DNA of 64,000 bases from Rothia kristinae NBRC 15354. GTDB lineage: Bacteria; Actinomycetota; Actinomycetes; Actinomycetales; Micrococcaceae. The DNA is taken from the NCBI RefSeq assembly GCF_001570865.1, contig NZ_BCSM01000008.1:49519-113518 (forward strand), given 5' to 3'. The notes below the pieces were generated by a model, which saw only the letters and a program-made list of their open reading frames with translations, did no database searches and was not told the origin of the DNA. Made by a program: the position numbers and the translations under genes. Positions 7,465 to 15,123 of this stretch are shown here, in pieces. Position 1 is the first letter of the stretch. The number at the start of each line of letters is the position of its first letter.

Positions 7465-9213
7465 ATGAGCCTGGACCAGGCCGCCCAGGAGCGTCACGTC
7501 AGCACCGAGGTGCTCGTCATCGGCACGGGAGGCGCGGGACTGCGCGCCGCCATCGAGCTGTCCGAGCTGGGCCGGGACGTGCTGGCCGTGGGCAAGAGGC
7601 CCAAGGCCGACGCCCACACCTCCCTGGCCGCCGGCGGCATCAACGCGGCCCTGGCCACCATGGACCCGGAGGACTCCTGGCAGCAGCACGTCGCGGACAC
7701 CATCCGGGAGAGCTACGGCCTGGCCCACCCGGATATCGTGCAGATCGTCACCCAGGGGGCCGAGCAGGGCATCCGGGACCTGGAGCGATACGGCATGAAC
7801 TTCGCCCGGGAGGAGGACGGGCGGATCTCCCAGCGCTTCTTCGGCGCGCACACGTGGCGGCGCACCTCCTTCGCCGGGGACTACACGGGCCTGGAGATCC
7901 AGCGGACCCTGATCCACCGGGCCGAGCAGCTGGAGATCCCCGTCCTGGACACCGTGTACATCACCCGGCTGCTGGTCAACGAGGACGGCGCGGTCTTCGG
8001 CGCGTACGGCTTCGACCAGGAGACCGGCCTGCGCTACGTCATCCAGGCCGACGCCGTGATCCTCGCCGCCGGCGGGCACAATCGCATCTGGCGGCGCACC
8101 TCCTCCCGCCGCAACGAGAACACCGGGGACTCCTTCCGCCTGGCCGCAGAAGCCGGGGCGAGGATCCGCGACGCCGAGCTGGTGCAGTTCCACCCCTCGG
8201 GGATCCTGGAGCCGGAGGCCGACGCCGGGACCCTCGTCTCCGAGGCGGCCCGCGGGGAGGGCGGGATCCTGCGCAACGGCCTGGGGGAGCGGTACATGGC
8301 CCGCTACGACGCCGGGCGGATGGAGCTGTCAACCCGGGATCGGGTGGCCCTGGCCGGGTACACCGAGATCAAGGAGGGTCGCGGCACCGCCAACGGCGGG
8401 GTGTGGCTGGATATCTCCCACCTGCCTCGGGAGGTCATCATGGAGCGGCTGCCGCGGGTGTACCACACCCTCATGGAGCTGCAGATGAAGGACGTCACCA
8501 AGGAGCCCATCGAGATCGCGCCCACCGCGCACTACTCGATGGGCGGGGTGTGGGTGGCCCCGGAGGATCACGGCACCGGGGTGCCGGGACTGTACGCGAT
8601 CGGGGAGGCCTCCTCCGGGCTGCACGGGGCCAACCGGCTGGGCGGCAACTCGCTGATCGAGCTGCTGGTCTTCGGGCGGATCACCGGGCAGGCCGCCGCC
8701 CGCTACTCCGAGCAGCTGCGGGTCCAGCGGCGCAGCCCCGAGGCCGTCGAGGCGGCCCGCCGGGAGGTGCAGGAGCTGCTGGCCGCCGACGGCGAGCAGA
8801 ACGTGCGCGCTCTGCAGCGGGACATCCGCAACATCATGACCGAGCACTGCGGGGTGGTCCGGGATGAGCAGGGCCTCAGGCAGGGTCTGGCCGAGCTGGA
8901 CGACGTCGAGCGTCGGGCCTCGGACATCGGGGTGCACCCGGATCTGGCCGGGTACTCCGAGCTGTCCCACGACTTCGACCTGAAGTCCTCGATCCTCGCC
9001 GCCCGGGCCACCCTGCAGCGCGCCCTGGAGCGGCGGGAGACCCGCGGCTGCCACAACCGCTCGGACTACCCGCAGCAGGACCCGGATCTGCGGGTCAACA
9101 TGATCTGGTCCGCGGACGGGACCGTGACCCGCGAGCAGATCCCGCCGGTCCCGGAGGAGATCCGGGCCCTGATGGGCGGGGAGGTCTCCCAGGAGGGCAA
9201 GCTCGTGGAGTAG
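7465..9213 (+). CDS. FAD-dependent fumarate reductase/succinate dehydrogenase-type flavoprotein
   Basis: 582 residues, start fixed by GAAGGAG before the ATG. Family hallmarks: the dinucleotide site VLVIGTGGAGLRAA near residue 15, the FAD-linking region HTSLAAGGINAAL (with the His that holds FAD covalently in SdhA/FrdA), the active-site strings HPSGI, HYSMGGV and TRDRVA, and ANRLGGNSLIELLVFG near the C-terminus. Succinate dehydrogenase flavoproteins pass electrons to an iron-sulphur partner, but no such gene or membrane anchor lies beside this one. It could be a soluble fumarate reductase, serve a distant SDH complex, or act as L-aspartate oxidase. There are no obvious co-transcribed neighbours. 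Confidence 0.8.
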   Translation: MSLDQAAQERHVSTEVLVIGTGGAGLRAAIELSELGRDVLAVGKRPKADAHTSLAAGGINAALATMDPEDSWQQHVADTIRESYGLAHPDIVQIVTQGAEQGIRDLERYGMNFAREEDGRISQRFFGAHTWRRTSFAGDYTGLEIQRTLIHRAEQLEIPVLDTVYITRLLVNEDGAVFGAYGFDQETGLRYVIQADAVILAAGGHNRIWRRTSSRRNENTGDSFRLAAEAGARIRDAELVQFHPSGILEPEADAGTLVSEAARGEGGILRNGLGERYMARYDAGRMELSTRDRVALAGYTEIKEGRGTANGGVWLDISHLPREVIMERLPRVYHTLMELQMKDVTKEPIEIAPTAHYSMGGVWVAPEDHGTGVPGLYAIGEASSGLHGANRLGGNSLIELLVFGRITGQAAARYSEQLRVQRRSPEAVEAARREVQELLAADGEQNVRALQRDIRNIMTEHCGVVRDEQGLRQGLAELDDVERRASDIGVHPDLAGYSELSHDFDLKSSILAARATLQRALERRETRGCHNRSDYPQQDPDLRVNMIWSADGTVTREQIPPVPEEIRALMGGEVSQEGKLVE

Positions 9214-9239
9214 CCGGGTCCGGCGTCGTCGGGGGTGCG

Positions 9240-10319
9240 CTACTCCAGGCCCGGGTAGCGCACCCCGATCTGCTCGCGGATCGCATCCAGCCAGGCCATC
9301 TGCCGCACCGAATCCGCCCACGGCATCACCGGGGATTCGGTGAGCCCCTGCTGGATGCAGCGGGTGGCCTCGCGCATCTCGTAGACGTAGCCAAGACCCA
9401 CCGTCTCCACACGCTCCTCGCGCACGGCACCGGAGGCGTCCGTGACCGTGAAGGAGGCCGGCCGGTGCATCGGCGAGCCCACCTCCAGCACCCCCTCCTG
9501 CCCGGAGATCACGGCCCGGCGCGGCCCCTGGGAGACCAGGGACAGGGTGATCTGCGCGGTCGCGGCACCGCCGGGGGCGTGGTCGAAGGCCGCGGTGATG
9601 CTGGTCAGCGCGTCCACGGCACCGCGCCGGATCGCGCTCGCGGTGAACCCGGTGGGCTCCCCGAAGGCCAGCCAGGGCCAGTGCAGCCCGTAGCAGCCCA
9701 TGTCCAGCAGAGCTCCGCCGCCGGCGTCCTCGCGCCACAGCCGGTGCTCGACGTCGGCCGGGCCGCGGAAGCCCAGATCGACCTGCGCCCACCGCGGCGC
9801 GCCGATCTCCCCGGCGGCCAGCACCTCGGCGATCCGCGCGCGGATCGGCAGAAACCGGGTCCACAGCCCCTCCATGAGGAACAGTCCGCGCTCCCGGGCC
9901 AGTTCGACGACGTCGCGGGCCTGCGCCGCGGTGATGGTCAGGGCCTTCTCGCACACCACGTGCTTCCCGGCCTCAAGGGCCGCCCTGATGTGCTCGTGGT
10001 GCTGCCCGTGCGGGGTCGCGATGTAGACGACCTGCACCTCCGGGTCCGCCAGCATCCGGCCCATTCCGTCCGGTCCGCCGTAGGCGCGGGCCACCCCGAA
10101 CCCCTCGGCGAAGGCGCGCGCGGGTTCCTCGCTGCGGGAGGAGACCCCCACCAGGCGGGCGTCGGCCAGCAGGGCGATCTCCGGGGTCACCTTCCGGGCG
10201 ATCGCCCCCGTGGAGACGATGCCCCAGCCGAGGGTGCGCCCGGTGGCGGTGCGGGGGTCGCTCGCGCGCGGATCGGGTGCGCCCGGCTCGGCGGCGGCTC
10301 GTGCGGTCTCGGTGCTCAT
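9240..10319 (-). CDS. Gfo/Idh/MocA-family NAD(P)-dependent oxidoreductase
   Basis: 359 residues. The N-terminal Rossmann fold carries WGIVSTGAIA around residue 32, then VVYIATPHGQHHEHIRAALEAGKHVVCEKALT, the EKP-like motif here reading EKA. The second half contains GGGALLDMGCYGLHW, which includes the substrate-site residues of the GFO_IDH_MocA family. Such enzymes oxidise or reduce sugars, inositols or trans-dihydrodiols; the substrate is unknown. Its ATG overlaps the stop of the acyl-CoA synthetase gene (ATGA), making it the last gene of a three-gene unit with HdeD. The first 25 residues are Ala/Pro-rich and may be dispensable. Confidence 0.85.
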   Translation of the reverse strand: MSTETARAAAEPGAPDPRASDPRTATGRTLGWGIVSTGAIARKVTPEIALLADARLVGVSSRSEEPARAFAEGFGVARAYGGPDGMGRMLADPEVQVVYIATPHGQHHEHIRAALEAGKHVVCEKALTITAAQARDVVELARERGLFLMEGLWTRFLPIRARIAEVLAAGEIGAPRWAQVDLGFRGPADVEHRLWREDAGGGALLDMGCYGLHWPWLAFGEPTGFTASAIRRGAVDALTSITAAFDHAPGGAATAQITLSLVSQGPRRAVISGQEGVLEVGSPMHRPASFTVTDASGAVREERVETVGLGYVYEMREATRCIQQGLTESPVMPWADSVRQMAWLDAIREQIGVRYPGLE

Positions 10320-12103
10320 CGGCGTCTCCTCAGTCCGGGGAAGTCGGCCTCCGCGTACTCGGCGGCCTCTCCCGGGGCCGGGGTGCGCTCGCCGTCGGGC
10401 CCGTGCAGGCGCTGCTCGCGCTCGCGCAGCTCCACGCGCCGGATCTTCCCGGACACGGTGCGCGGCAGGGCCTCGGCGAACTCCAGGCGGCGGATCCGGG
10501 CGTAGGGGGCCAGGCGCTCACGGCAGTGCGCCAGCACGGATTCGGCCAGCTGCGCCCCCGCCTGCGCGTCGGCACCCGGCAGCACGTACACCTTGGGCAC
10601 GGCCAGACGCACCGGGTCCGGGGAGGGCACGACGGCGGCCTCCGCGACCTCGGGGTGCTCCAGCACCACGGCCTCCAGCTCGAAGGGGGAGAGCTTGTAG
10701 TCGCTGGCCTTGAACACGTCATCGTCCCGGCCCACGTACGTGTACAGCCCGTCCTCGTCCCGGCGCATCACGTCCCCGGTGCGGTACAGCCCGTCCCGCA
10801 GGGTCCGCTCGGTGCGCTCCGGGTCCCCGACGTAGCCGGTCATCAGGCCCACCGGACGCGGGTCCGTGCGCAGGCAGGCCTCCCCCTGCCCGGGCCCGGT
10901 GATCAGCTGACCGGTGGACGCGTCCAGCAGCTCGACGTCGAAGCCCGGAGCGGGACGGCCCAGCGCCCCGGCCTTCAGCGGCATCCCCGGGGTGCTGGCG
11001 ATCTGCACGGTGGTCTCGGTCTGCCCGAAGCCGTCCCGGATCTCCACGCCCCAGGCCTTCTGCACCCGGGCGATCACCCGGGCATCCAGCGGCTCCCCGG
11101 CGGAGACGGCCTCCCGGGGCGGGGTGCGCAGCCGGGTCAGGTCCGCGCGGATCAGCATCCGCCACACCGTCGGCGGGGCGCAGAAGCTCGTCACGGACTC
11201 CCGCTCCATCACGGCCATCAGCGCGGCGGCGTCGAAGCGGGAGTAGTGGTGCACCAGCACCGTGGCCTCGGCGATCCACGGGGCGAAGAAGTTGGACCAG
11301 GCGTGCTTGCCCCACCCGGGGGAGGCCACGTTCAGGTGCACATCCCCGGGGCGCAACCCGATCCAGTACATCGTGGACAGGTGACCGATGGGGTAGGAGG
11401 CGTGGGAGTGCTCCACGAGCTTGGCCCTGCTGGTGGTCCCCGAGGTGAAGTACAGCAGCAGCGGGTCCTCGGCCGGCGTCGGCTCCAGGATCTCCAGGTC
11501 CGCAGACGCCGCCCGGGAGTCCTCGTACGCGGCGTGCGGGTGGGTCCCGGCGGGGGAGGTAGAGCGGGTGGCGGCCTCCGGGCCGGTCTCGATGACGGTG
11601 AACTCGCCGTCGACCTCGGCGAACTTGCCGACGCTGCCCGGACCGACCACGACCCAGGACACCTGCCCGCGCTCCACCCGGTCCTGCAGGTCCCGGGGAC
11701 CGAGCATCGTGGTGGTGGGCAGCAGGACCGCCCCGAGCTTGGTCCCGGCGAGCATCGTCTCCCACAGCTCCACCTGGTTGTCCAGCATCACCAGGATCCG
11801 GTCCCCGCGGGCCACTCCCAGCTTCCGCAGCCACACGGCCACCTGGGAGGAGCGCTCGGACATCTGCCGGTAGGTGATCCGCTGGGAGGAGCCGTCCTCC
11901 TCCACGATCACCAGGGCCTCCTGCTCGGCCCGCTCCGGGGTGGCGGCGACGGCGTCGAACCAGTCCAGGGCGAAGTTGAAGTGCTCCGGGCGCGGCCACC
12001 GGAAGGCAGCCCGGGCGGCTTCCAGATCCTCGCGCAGCTCCAGCAGCAGGTCCCGGGCGGCCCGGAACTCGGCGGCCCCGGGGCCGGTTGGAGCGGCGCT
12101 CAC
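10316..12103 (-). CDS. AMP-forming acyl-CoA synthetase (medium-chain/acetoacetyl type)
   Basis: 595 residues from the GTG at 12103, chosen because it overlaps the HdeD stop codon (GTGA). It is a complete ANL-family ligase: the P-loop-like core LLYFTSGTTSRAKLVEHSH, the adenylation motifs GFGQTETT and YRTGDVMRRDEDG, and the C-terminal lysine motif RTVSGKIRRVELR. These activate a carboxylate with ATP and join it to CoA. The spacing and the phrase TFCAPPT-like SFCAPPTVWRML point to the ACSM/medium-chain subfamily rather than acetate ligases; the true substrate is unknown. Tight overlap with the HdeD and Gfo/Idh genes suggests co-translation. Ends overlap the downstream ATG by four bases. Confidence 0.87.
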   Translation of the reverse strand: MSAAPTGPGAAEFRAARDLLLELREDLEAARAAFRWPRPEHFNFALDWFDAVAATPERAEQEALVIVEEDGSSQRITYRQMSERSSQVAVWLRKLGVARGDRILVMLDNQVELWETMLAGTKLGAVLLPTTTMLGPRDLQDRVERGQVSWVVVGPGSVGKFAEVDGEFTVIETGPEAATRSTSPAGTHPHAAYEDSRAASADLEILEPTPAEDPLLLYFTSGTTSRAKLVEHSHASYPIGHLSTMYWIGLRPGDVHLNVASPGWGKHAWSNFFAPWIAEATVLVHHYSRFDAAALMAVMERESVTSFCAPPTVWRMLIRADLTRLRTPPREAVSAGEPLDARVIARVQKAWGVEIRDGFGQTETTVQIASTPGMPLKAGALGRPAPGFDVELLDASTGQLITGPGQGEACLRTDPRPVGLMTGYVGDPERTERTLRDGLYRTGDVMRRDEDGLYTYVGRDDDVFKASDYKLSPFELEAVVLEHPEVAEAAVVPSPDPVRLAVPKVYVLPGADAQAGAQLAESVLAHCRERLAPYARIRRLEFAEALPRTVSGKIRRVELREREQRLHGPDGERTPAPGEAAEYAEADFPGLRRRR

Positions 12104-12729
12104 TTGGTCTCGCCCTCGATGACGTCGCCGGTGTCCAGCGGGGAGCGGGTGCGGCGGGTGCCGCCGTCCACGGTGCCGTACTGCTGGCGGAACTGCGCCT
12201 CGGCCCGGCGCAGGCCGTTGCCCACGCGGCGGAAGAGGAAGCCGGCGGCGATCATCGCGAACCCGGAGAACAGGGCCAGCACCCCGAGCAGGATGCTCAG
12301 GGCCCCGGCCCCGGCGACGGGGTTGAACAGCAGGATCAGGGCGAGCAGGATCCACAGGATCCCGACGAGCACGCCCAGGCCGCGGCCGGGCCCCGGGGTG
12401 GAGGTGGCCGCCATCAGGCTGAGCACACCGCGCACGATCAGCCACACGCCCACGATCCACACGACGGCGGTGACCCCGGCGGCCGGGACGAACAGGGCGA
12501 CGATGCCGACGAGCGCGGTGAGGATCCCGGACCACAGGCCCCAGCCGCGCACGCCCCGGCCGGAGCGGGCCGCGAACACGGCCTCGGCGATGCCGGCGAC
12601 CACGAGGAAGGCCCCGACGATCATGACCACGGCCATGGCGGTGTGCACGGGCCAGAACAGGGCGACCAGGCCGAAGATCACGGCCAGCACGCCGGTGACG
12701 AGGATGGTGGTGGAAGAACGGGGGATCAC
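12100..12729 (-). CDS. HdeD-family (DUF308) membrane protein
   Basis: 209 residues with six hydrophobic segments in pairs, typical of the HdeD/DUF308 family (GVLAVIFGLVALFWP, MIVGAFLVVAGIAEAVFA, GILTALVGIVALFVPAAG, IVGVWLIVRGVLSLM, GILWILLALILLF, ILLGVLALFSGFAMIAAG). The C-terminal 40 residues are charged and cytoplasmic. In E. coli HdeD is linked to acid resistance, but for most actinobacterial members the function is not known. Start: GTG with GAGGAG about eight bases upstream. It is the first gene of the unit that continues with the synthetase and the oxidoreductase, which is an unusual set of partners. Confidence 0.85.
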   Translation of the reverse strand: MIPRSSTTILVTGVLAVIFGLVALFWPVHTAMAVVMIVGAFLVVAGIAEAVFAARSGRGVRGWGLWSGILTALVGIVALFVPAAGVTAVVWIVGVWLIVRGVLSLMAATSTPGPGRGLGVLVGILWILLALILLFNPVAGAGALSILLGVLALFSGFAMIAAGFLFRRVGNGLRRAEAQFRQQYGTVDGGTRRTRSPLDTGDVIEGETK

Positions 12730-12772
12730 GGTGATGCTCCTCGACTCGGGTCAGCGGGAGCGGGTCCGCTCC

Positions 12773-13603
12773 CTACCGGTCATTCTTCCACCACGGGTCC
12801 ACCAGGGAGACCGGGGTGGTGCGCTTGTGTCGGGTGATGAGGTAGCGGTGCTCGATGGCCTCGGCCTGCTCCTCGGTCACCTCGCGGCCCTCCAGGTAGT
12901 CGTCGATGACGTCGTAGGTGATGCCCAGCTCGTCCTCGTCCTCCCGGCCGGGGGTCGCGTCCAGCAGATCCGCGGTGGGCTTCTTGGTCCACACGGCCTC
13001 GGGGGCGCCGAGCTCGCGCAGCAGGGCCTGGTTCTGGCGCTTGTCCAGGCCGAACAGCGGGAGGATGTCCGCCCCGCCGTCGCCGTACTTGGTGAAGAAC
13101 CCGGTGACGGACTCCGCGGCGTGGTCCGTGCCGATCACCAGAAGGTTCCGGTCCCCGGCGATCGCGTACTGGGCGATCATGCGCTGGCGGGCCTTGACGT
13201 TGCCCTTGGTGAAGTCCGTGAGGTCCGCACCGGTGGCCGCGCGGTAGACCCGCTCGATGCCGGTGGTGGCCGGTTCGACGTCGAAGACCAGGGAGGTCTG
13301 CGGGCGGATGAACTCCAGGGCGCGCTGGGCGTCGGCCTCGTCGGCCTGGGTGCGGTAGGGCAGGCGCATCGCGACGAACTCGGCCTCGGTGCCTTCGGAG
13401 GCCAGTCGCTCGACGGCGAGCTGGGCGAGCCTGCCGGCCAGAGAGGAGTCGATGCCGCCGCTGATGCCGAGGACGAAGCCCTTGGCCCCGGTGAGCCTCA
13501 GGTACTCGCACAGGAAGCCGACGCGGCGGTCGATCTCCTCGGCGGGGTCGATCTGCGGGCGCACGCCCATCTCGTCGATGATCTGCTGCTGGAGTTCGCG
13601 CAT
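12773..13603 (-). CDS. nadE: NAD(+) synthetase, ammonia-dependent
   Basis: 276 residues, the length of the E. coli-type enzyme that amidates nicotinate adenine dinucleotide with free ammonia. The ATP pyrophosphatase P-loop SGGIDSS is at residues 48-54. Also present are [52 protein letters not shown] and KKPTADL, all conserved in NadE. No glutaminase domain is present. The ATG lies six bases after a TAGCAT -10 box (13610-13615 on the minus strand), with no Shine-Dalgarno, so the mRNA is probably leaderless. The region shared with the divergent acyl-CoA dehydrogenase gene holds four copies of a CTGAATATTCAG-like palindrome, the nearest centred about 37 bases upstream of the start. Confidence 0.95.
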   Translation of the reverse strand: MRELQQQIIDEMGVRPQIDPAEEIDRRVGFLCEYLRLTGAKGFVLGISGGIDSSLAGRLAQLAVERLASEGTEAEFVAMRLPYRTQADEADAQRALEFIRPQTSLVFDVEPATTGIERVYRAATGADLTDFTKGNVKARQRMIAQYAIAGDRNLLVIGTDHAAESVTGFFTKYGDGGADILPLFGLDKRQNQALLRELGAPEAVWTKKPTADLLDATPGREDEDELGITYDVIDDYLEGREVTEEQAEAIEHRYLITRHKRTTPVSLVDPWWKNDR

Positions 13604-13609
13604 GGGCCC

Positions 13610-13615
13610 ATGCTA
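13610..13615 (-). promoter_or_regulatory. -10 box of nadE (leaderless)
   Basis: TAGCAT on the minus strand, six bases before the nadE ATG and with no ribosome-binding sequence between them. This fits the TANNNT-N(6-7)-start rule repeated in this window. Confidence 0.5.
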
Positions 13616-13633
13616 CGTCCGGGGCGACGCCAC

Positions 13634-13764
13634 TTGAATAGTCAACCTCAGGGGTGGAGGGCGGAGTCTGCGCTCGCTGAATATTCAGCTTCCGTGGCGC
13701 TGCCTGAATATTCAGCTGCGGCGCGCGACGACGGTGCCGCCCCCCCCCGCGCTGAATATTCAGC
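13634..13764. promoter_or_regulatory. four-copy palindromic operator array (CTGAATATTCAG)
   Basis: Perfect palindromes CTGAATATTCAG at 13677-13688, 13704-13715 and 13752-13763, two of them extended to the 14-bp GCTGAATATTCAGC, plus a degenerate copy TTGAATAGTCAA at 13634-13645. They fill the space between divergent nadE and acyl-CoA dehydrogenase genes. AT-rich symmetric words are conspicuous in this GC-rich sequence and suggest a dimeric repressor (MarR- or TetR-like sites look like this). A C-run (13739-13748) separates copies three and four. Alternatively these are members of the intergenic palindrome families seen elsewhere here, but they lack loops. Confidence 0.6.
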
Positions 13765-13819
13765 AGCGGGTGGGAGGGGCGCGGACGTCTTCCGTGCGGA
13801 ACCGGTACACGGAACGGCC

Positions 13820-13837
13820 AGTACCGGGTACTAGACT
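13820..13837 (+). promoter_or_regulatory. acyl-CoA dehydrogenase promoter with inverted repeat
   Basis: The -10 box TAGACT (13832-13837) is abutted upstream by AGTACC-G-GGTACT (13820-13832), a perfect inverted repeat lying between -35 and -10. A repressor bound there would block the promoter. A leader of about 40 bases with GAAGGAGAG precedes the GTG-less ATG/CCC start region of the gene at 13885. Confidence 0.5.
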
Positions 13838-13884
13838 GTGATGCGGCCTACCCCGCATCGCCGAGCACCTCGAAGGAGAGCCCC

Positions 13885-15081
13885 GTGCCCGTGAACCCCG
13901 AACCCCGCTACGACCTGGAGACCCCCGAGGACCTGGACTACCTCGGCGCCTTCGCCGGAGCCACCGACGCCGACCGCGAGGCCTGGGCCGCCGCCCGCGC
14001 CTACGGCCGGGAGATCCTGCCGCGGATGAACGAGGCCTGGCAGAACGCCGAATACCCTCTTGATCTGGTCGCCAAGATGGGCGAGGCGGACCTGCTCACC
14101 GACGGCTTGGACATCCCCGGGCACCGGAAGCTCTCCCCGCTGGGCGCCGGACTCGTGAACATGGAGATCTCCCGGTGGGACGGCTCCATGGCCACCGCCC
14201 TGGCCGTGCAGGGCGGGCTGGCCCTGCGCTCCATCGCCCTGTTCGGCTCCGAGGAGCAGAAGCAGCGCTACGTGGAGGACCTGGTCACCGGGCGGGTGTG
14301 CGGCGCCTTCGCCCTGACCGAGCCGGAGCACGGCTCGGACTCCGTCTCCCTGGAGACCGCAGCCGTGCGCGACGGCGACGAGTACGTCATCACCGGGGAG
14401 AAGAAGTGGATCGGCAACGGCGCGGCGGGCGGCATCACCGTGGTCTGGGCCCGGGACGAGGACGGGGACGTGCGCGGTTTCATCGTCCCGCAGGACACCC
14501 CCGGCTATGAGGCCGAGGTGATCACCGGCAAGGGCGCGCTGCGCGCGATCGACCAGGCCCGCATCTCCCTGAACGGGGTGCGGGTCCCGGCATCGAACCT
14601 GCTGCCCGGGGTCACCCGCTTCAAGGAGGTCTCCGCGGTGCTCGTGGAGACCCGCGTCGGGGTGGGCTGGTCCGCGCTCGGCCACGCCGTCGCCGTGTTC
14701 GAGGCGGCTCTGGCCTACTCGCGCCAGCGCGTGCAGTTCGGCAAGCCGCTGGCGAAGTTCCAGATGGTCCAGGAGCGGCTGGTGGAGATGCTCTCCGACA
14801 TCACGGACATGCAGCTGATGAGCGCGCAGATCGCCCGCCTGCAGACCGAGGGGATCCTGCGGGATCAGCAGGCCAGCCTGTTCAAGGTGCACAACACGGT
14901 CCGGGCCCGCAGGGTCGCGGCCACCGCCCGGGATATGCTCGGCGGCAACGGGATCCTGCTGGGGAACCACGTGATGCGTCACGTCGCGGACATCGAGGGC
15001 ATCCACACCTACGAGGGCACCGAGTCCATCCAGCGGCTGATCGTCGGACGGGACATCACCGGCCAGTCCGCCTTCGCCTGA
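13885..15081 (+). CDS. acyl-CoA dehydrogenase, glutaryl-CoA dehydrogenase-like
   Basis: 398 residues starting at GTG 13885 behind GAAGGAGAG. It has the flavoprotein pattern CGAFALTEPEHGSD (FAD/acyl contact), ITGEKKWIGNGAAGGITVVWARDE, the subunit-contact RVQFGKPLAKFQMVQERL, and IHTYEGTESIQRLIVGRDITGQSAF. In that last string Glu377 sits where glutaryl-CoA dehydrogenase has its catalytic base (YEGTHDI). The whole architecture and the ending are closest to the glutaryl-CoA dehydrogenase branch, but decarboxylation specificity cannot be confirmed from sequence. It is alone on its strand here, with its own promoter and nearby inverted repeat. Confidence 0.87.
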   Translation: MPVNPEPRYDLETPEDLDYLGAFAGATDADREAWAAARAYGREILPRMNEAWQNAEYPLDLVAKMGEADLLTDGLDIPGHRKLSPLGAGLVNMEISRWDGSMATALAVQGGLALRSIALFGSEEQKQRYVEDLVTGRVCGAFALTEPEHGSDSVSLETAAVRDGDEYVITGEKKWIGNGAAGGITVVWARDEDGDVRGFIVPQDTPGYEAEVITGKGALRAIDQARISLNGVRVPASNLLPGVTRFKEVSAVLVETRVGVGWSALGHAVAVFEAALAYSRQRVQFGKPLAKFQMVQERLVEMLSDITDMQLMSAQIARLQTEGILRDQQASLFKVHNTVRARRVAATARDMLGGNGILLGNHVMRHVADIEGIHTYEGTESIQRLIVGRDITGQSAFA

Positions 15082-15123
15082 GTCCGCGCACGACGACGCC
15101 CCGCAGGCCCGGATCCCGGGGGC

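Noticed and set aside
13634..13764. ARG boxes (ArgR sites)
   Set aside because: TGAAT and ATTCA halves are present but directly joined, without the four-base centre of the usual ARG box, and no arg gene is nearby.
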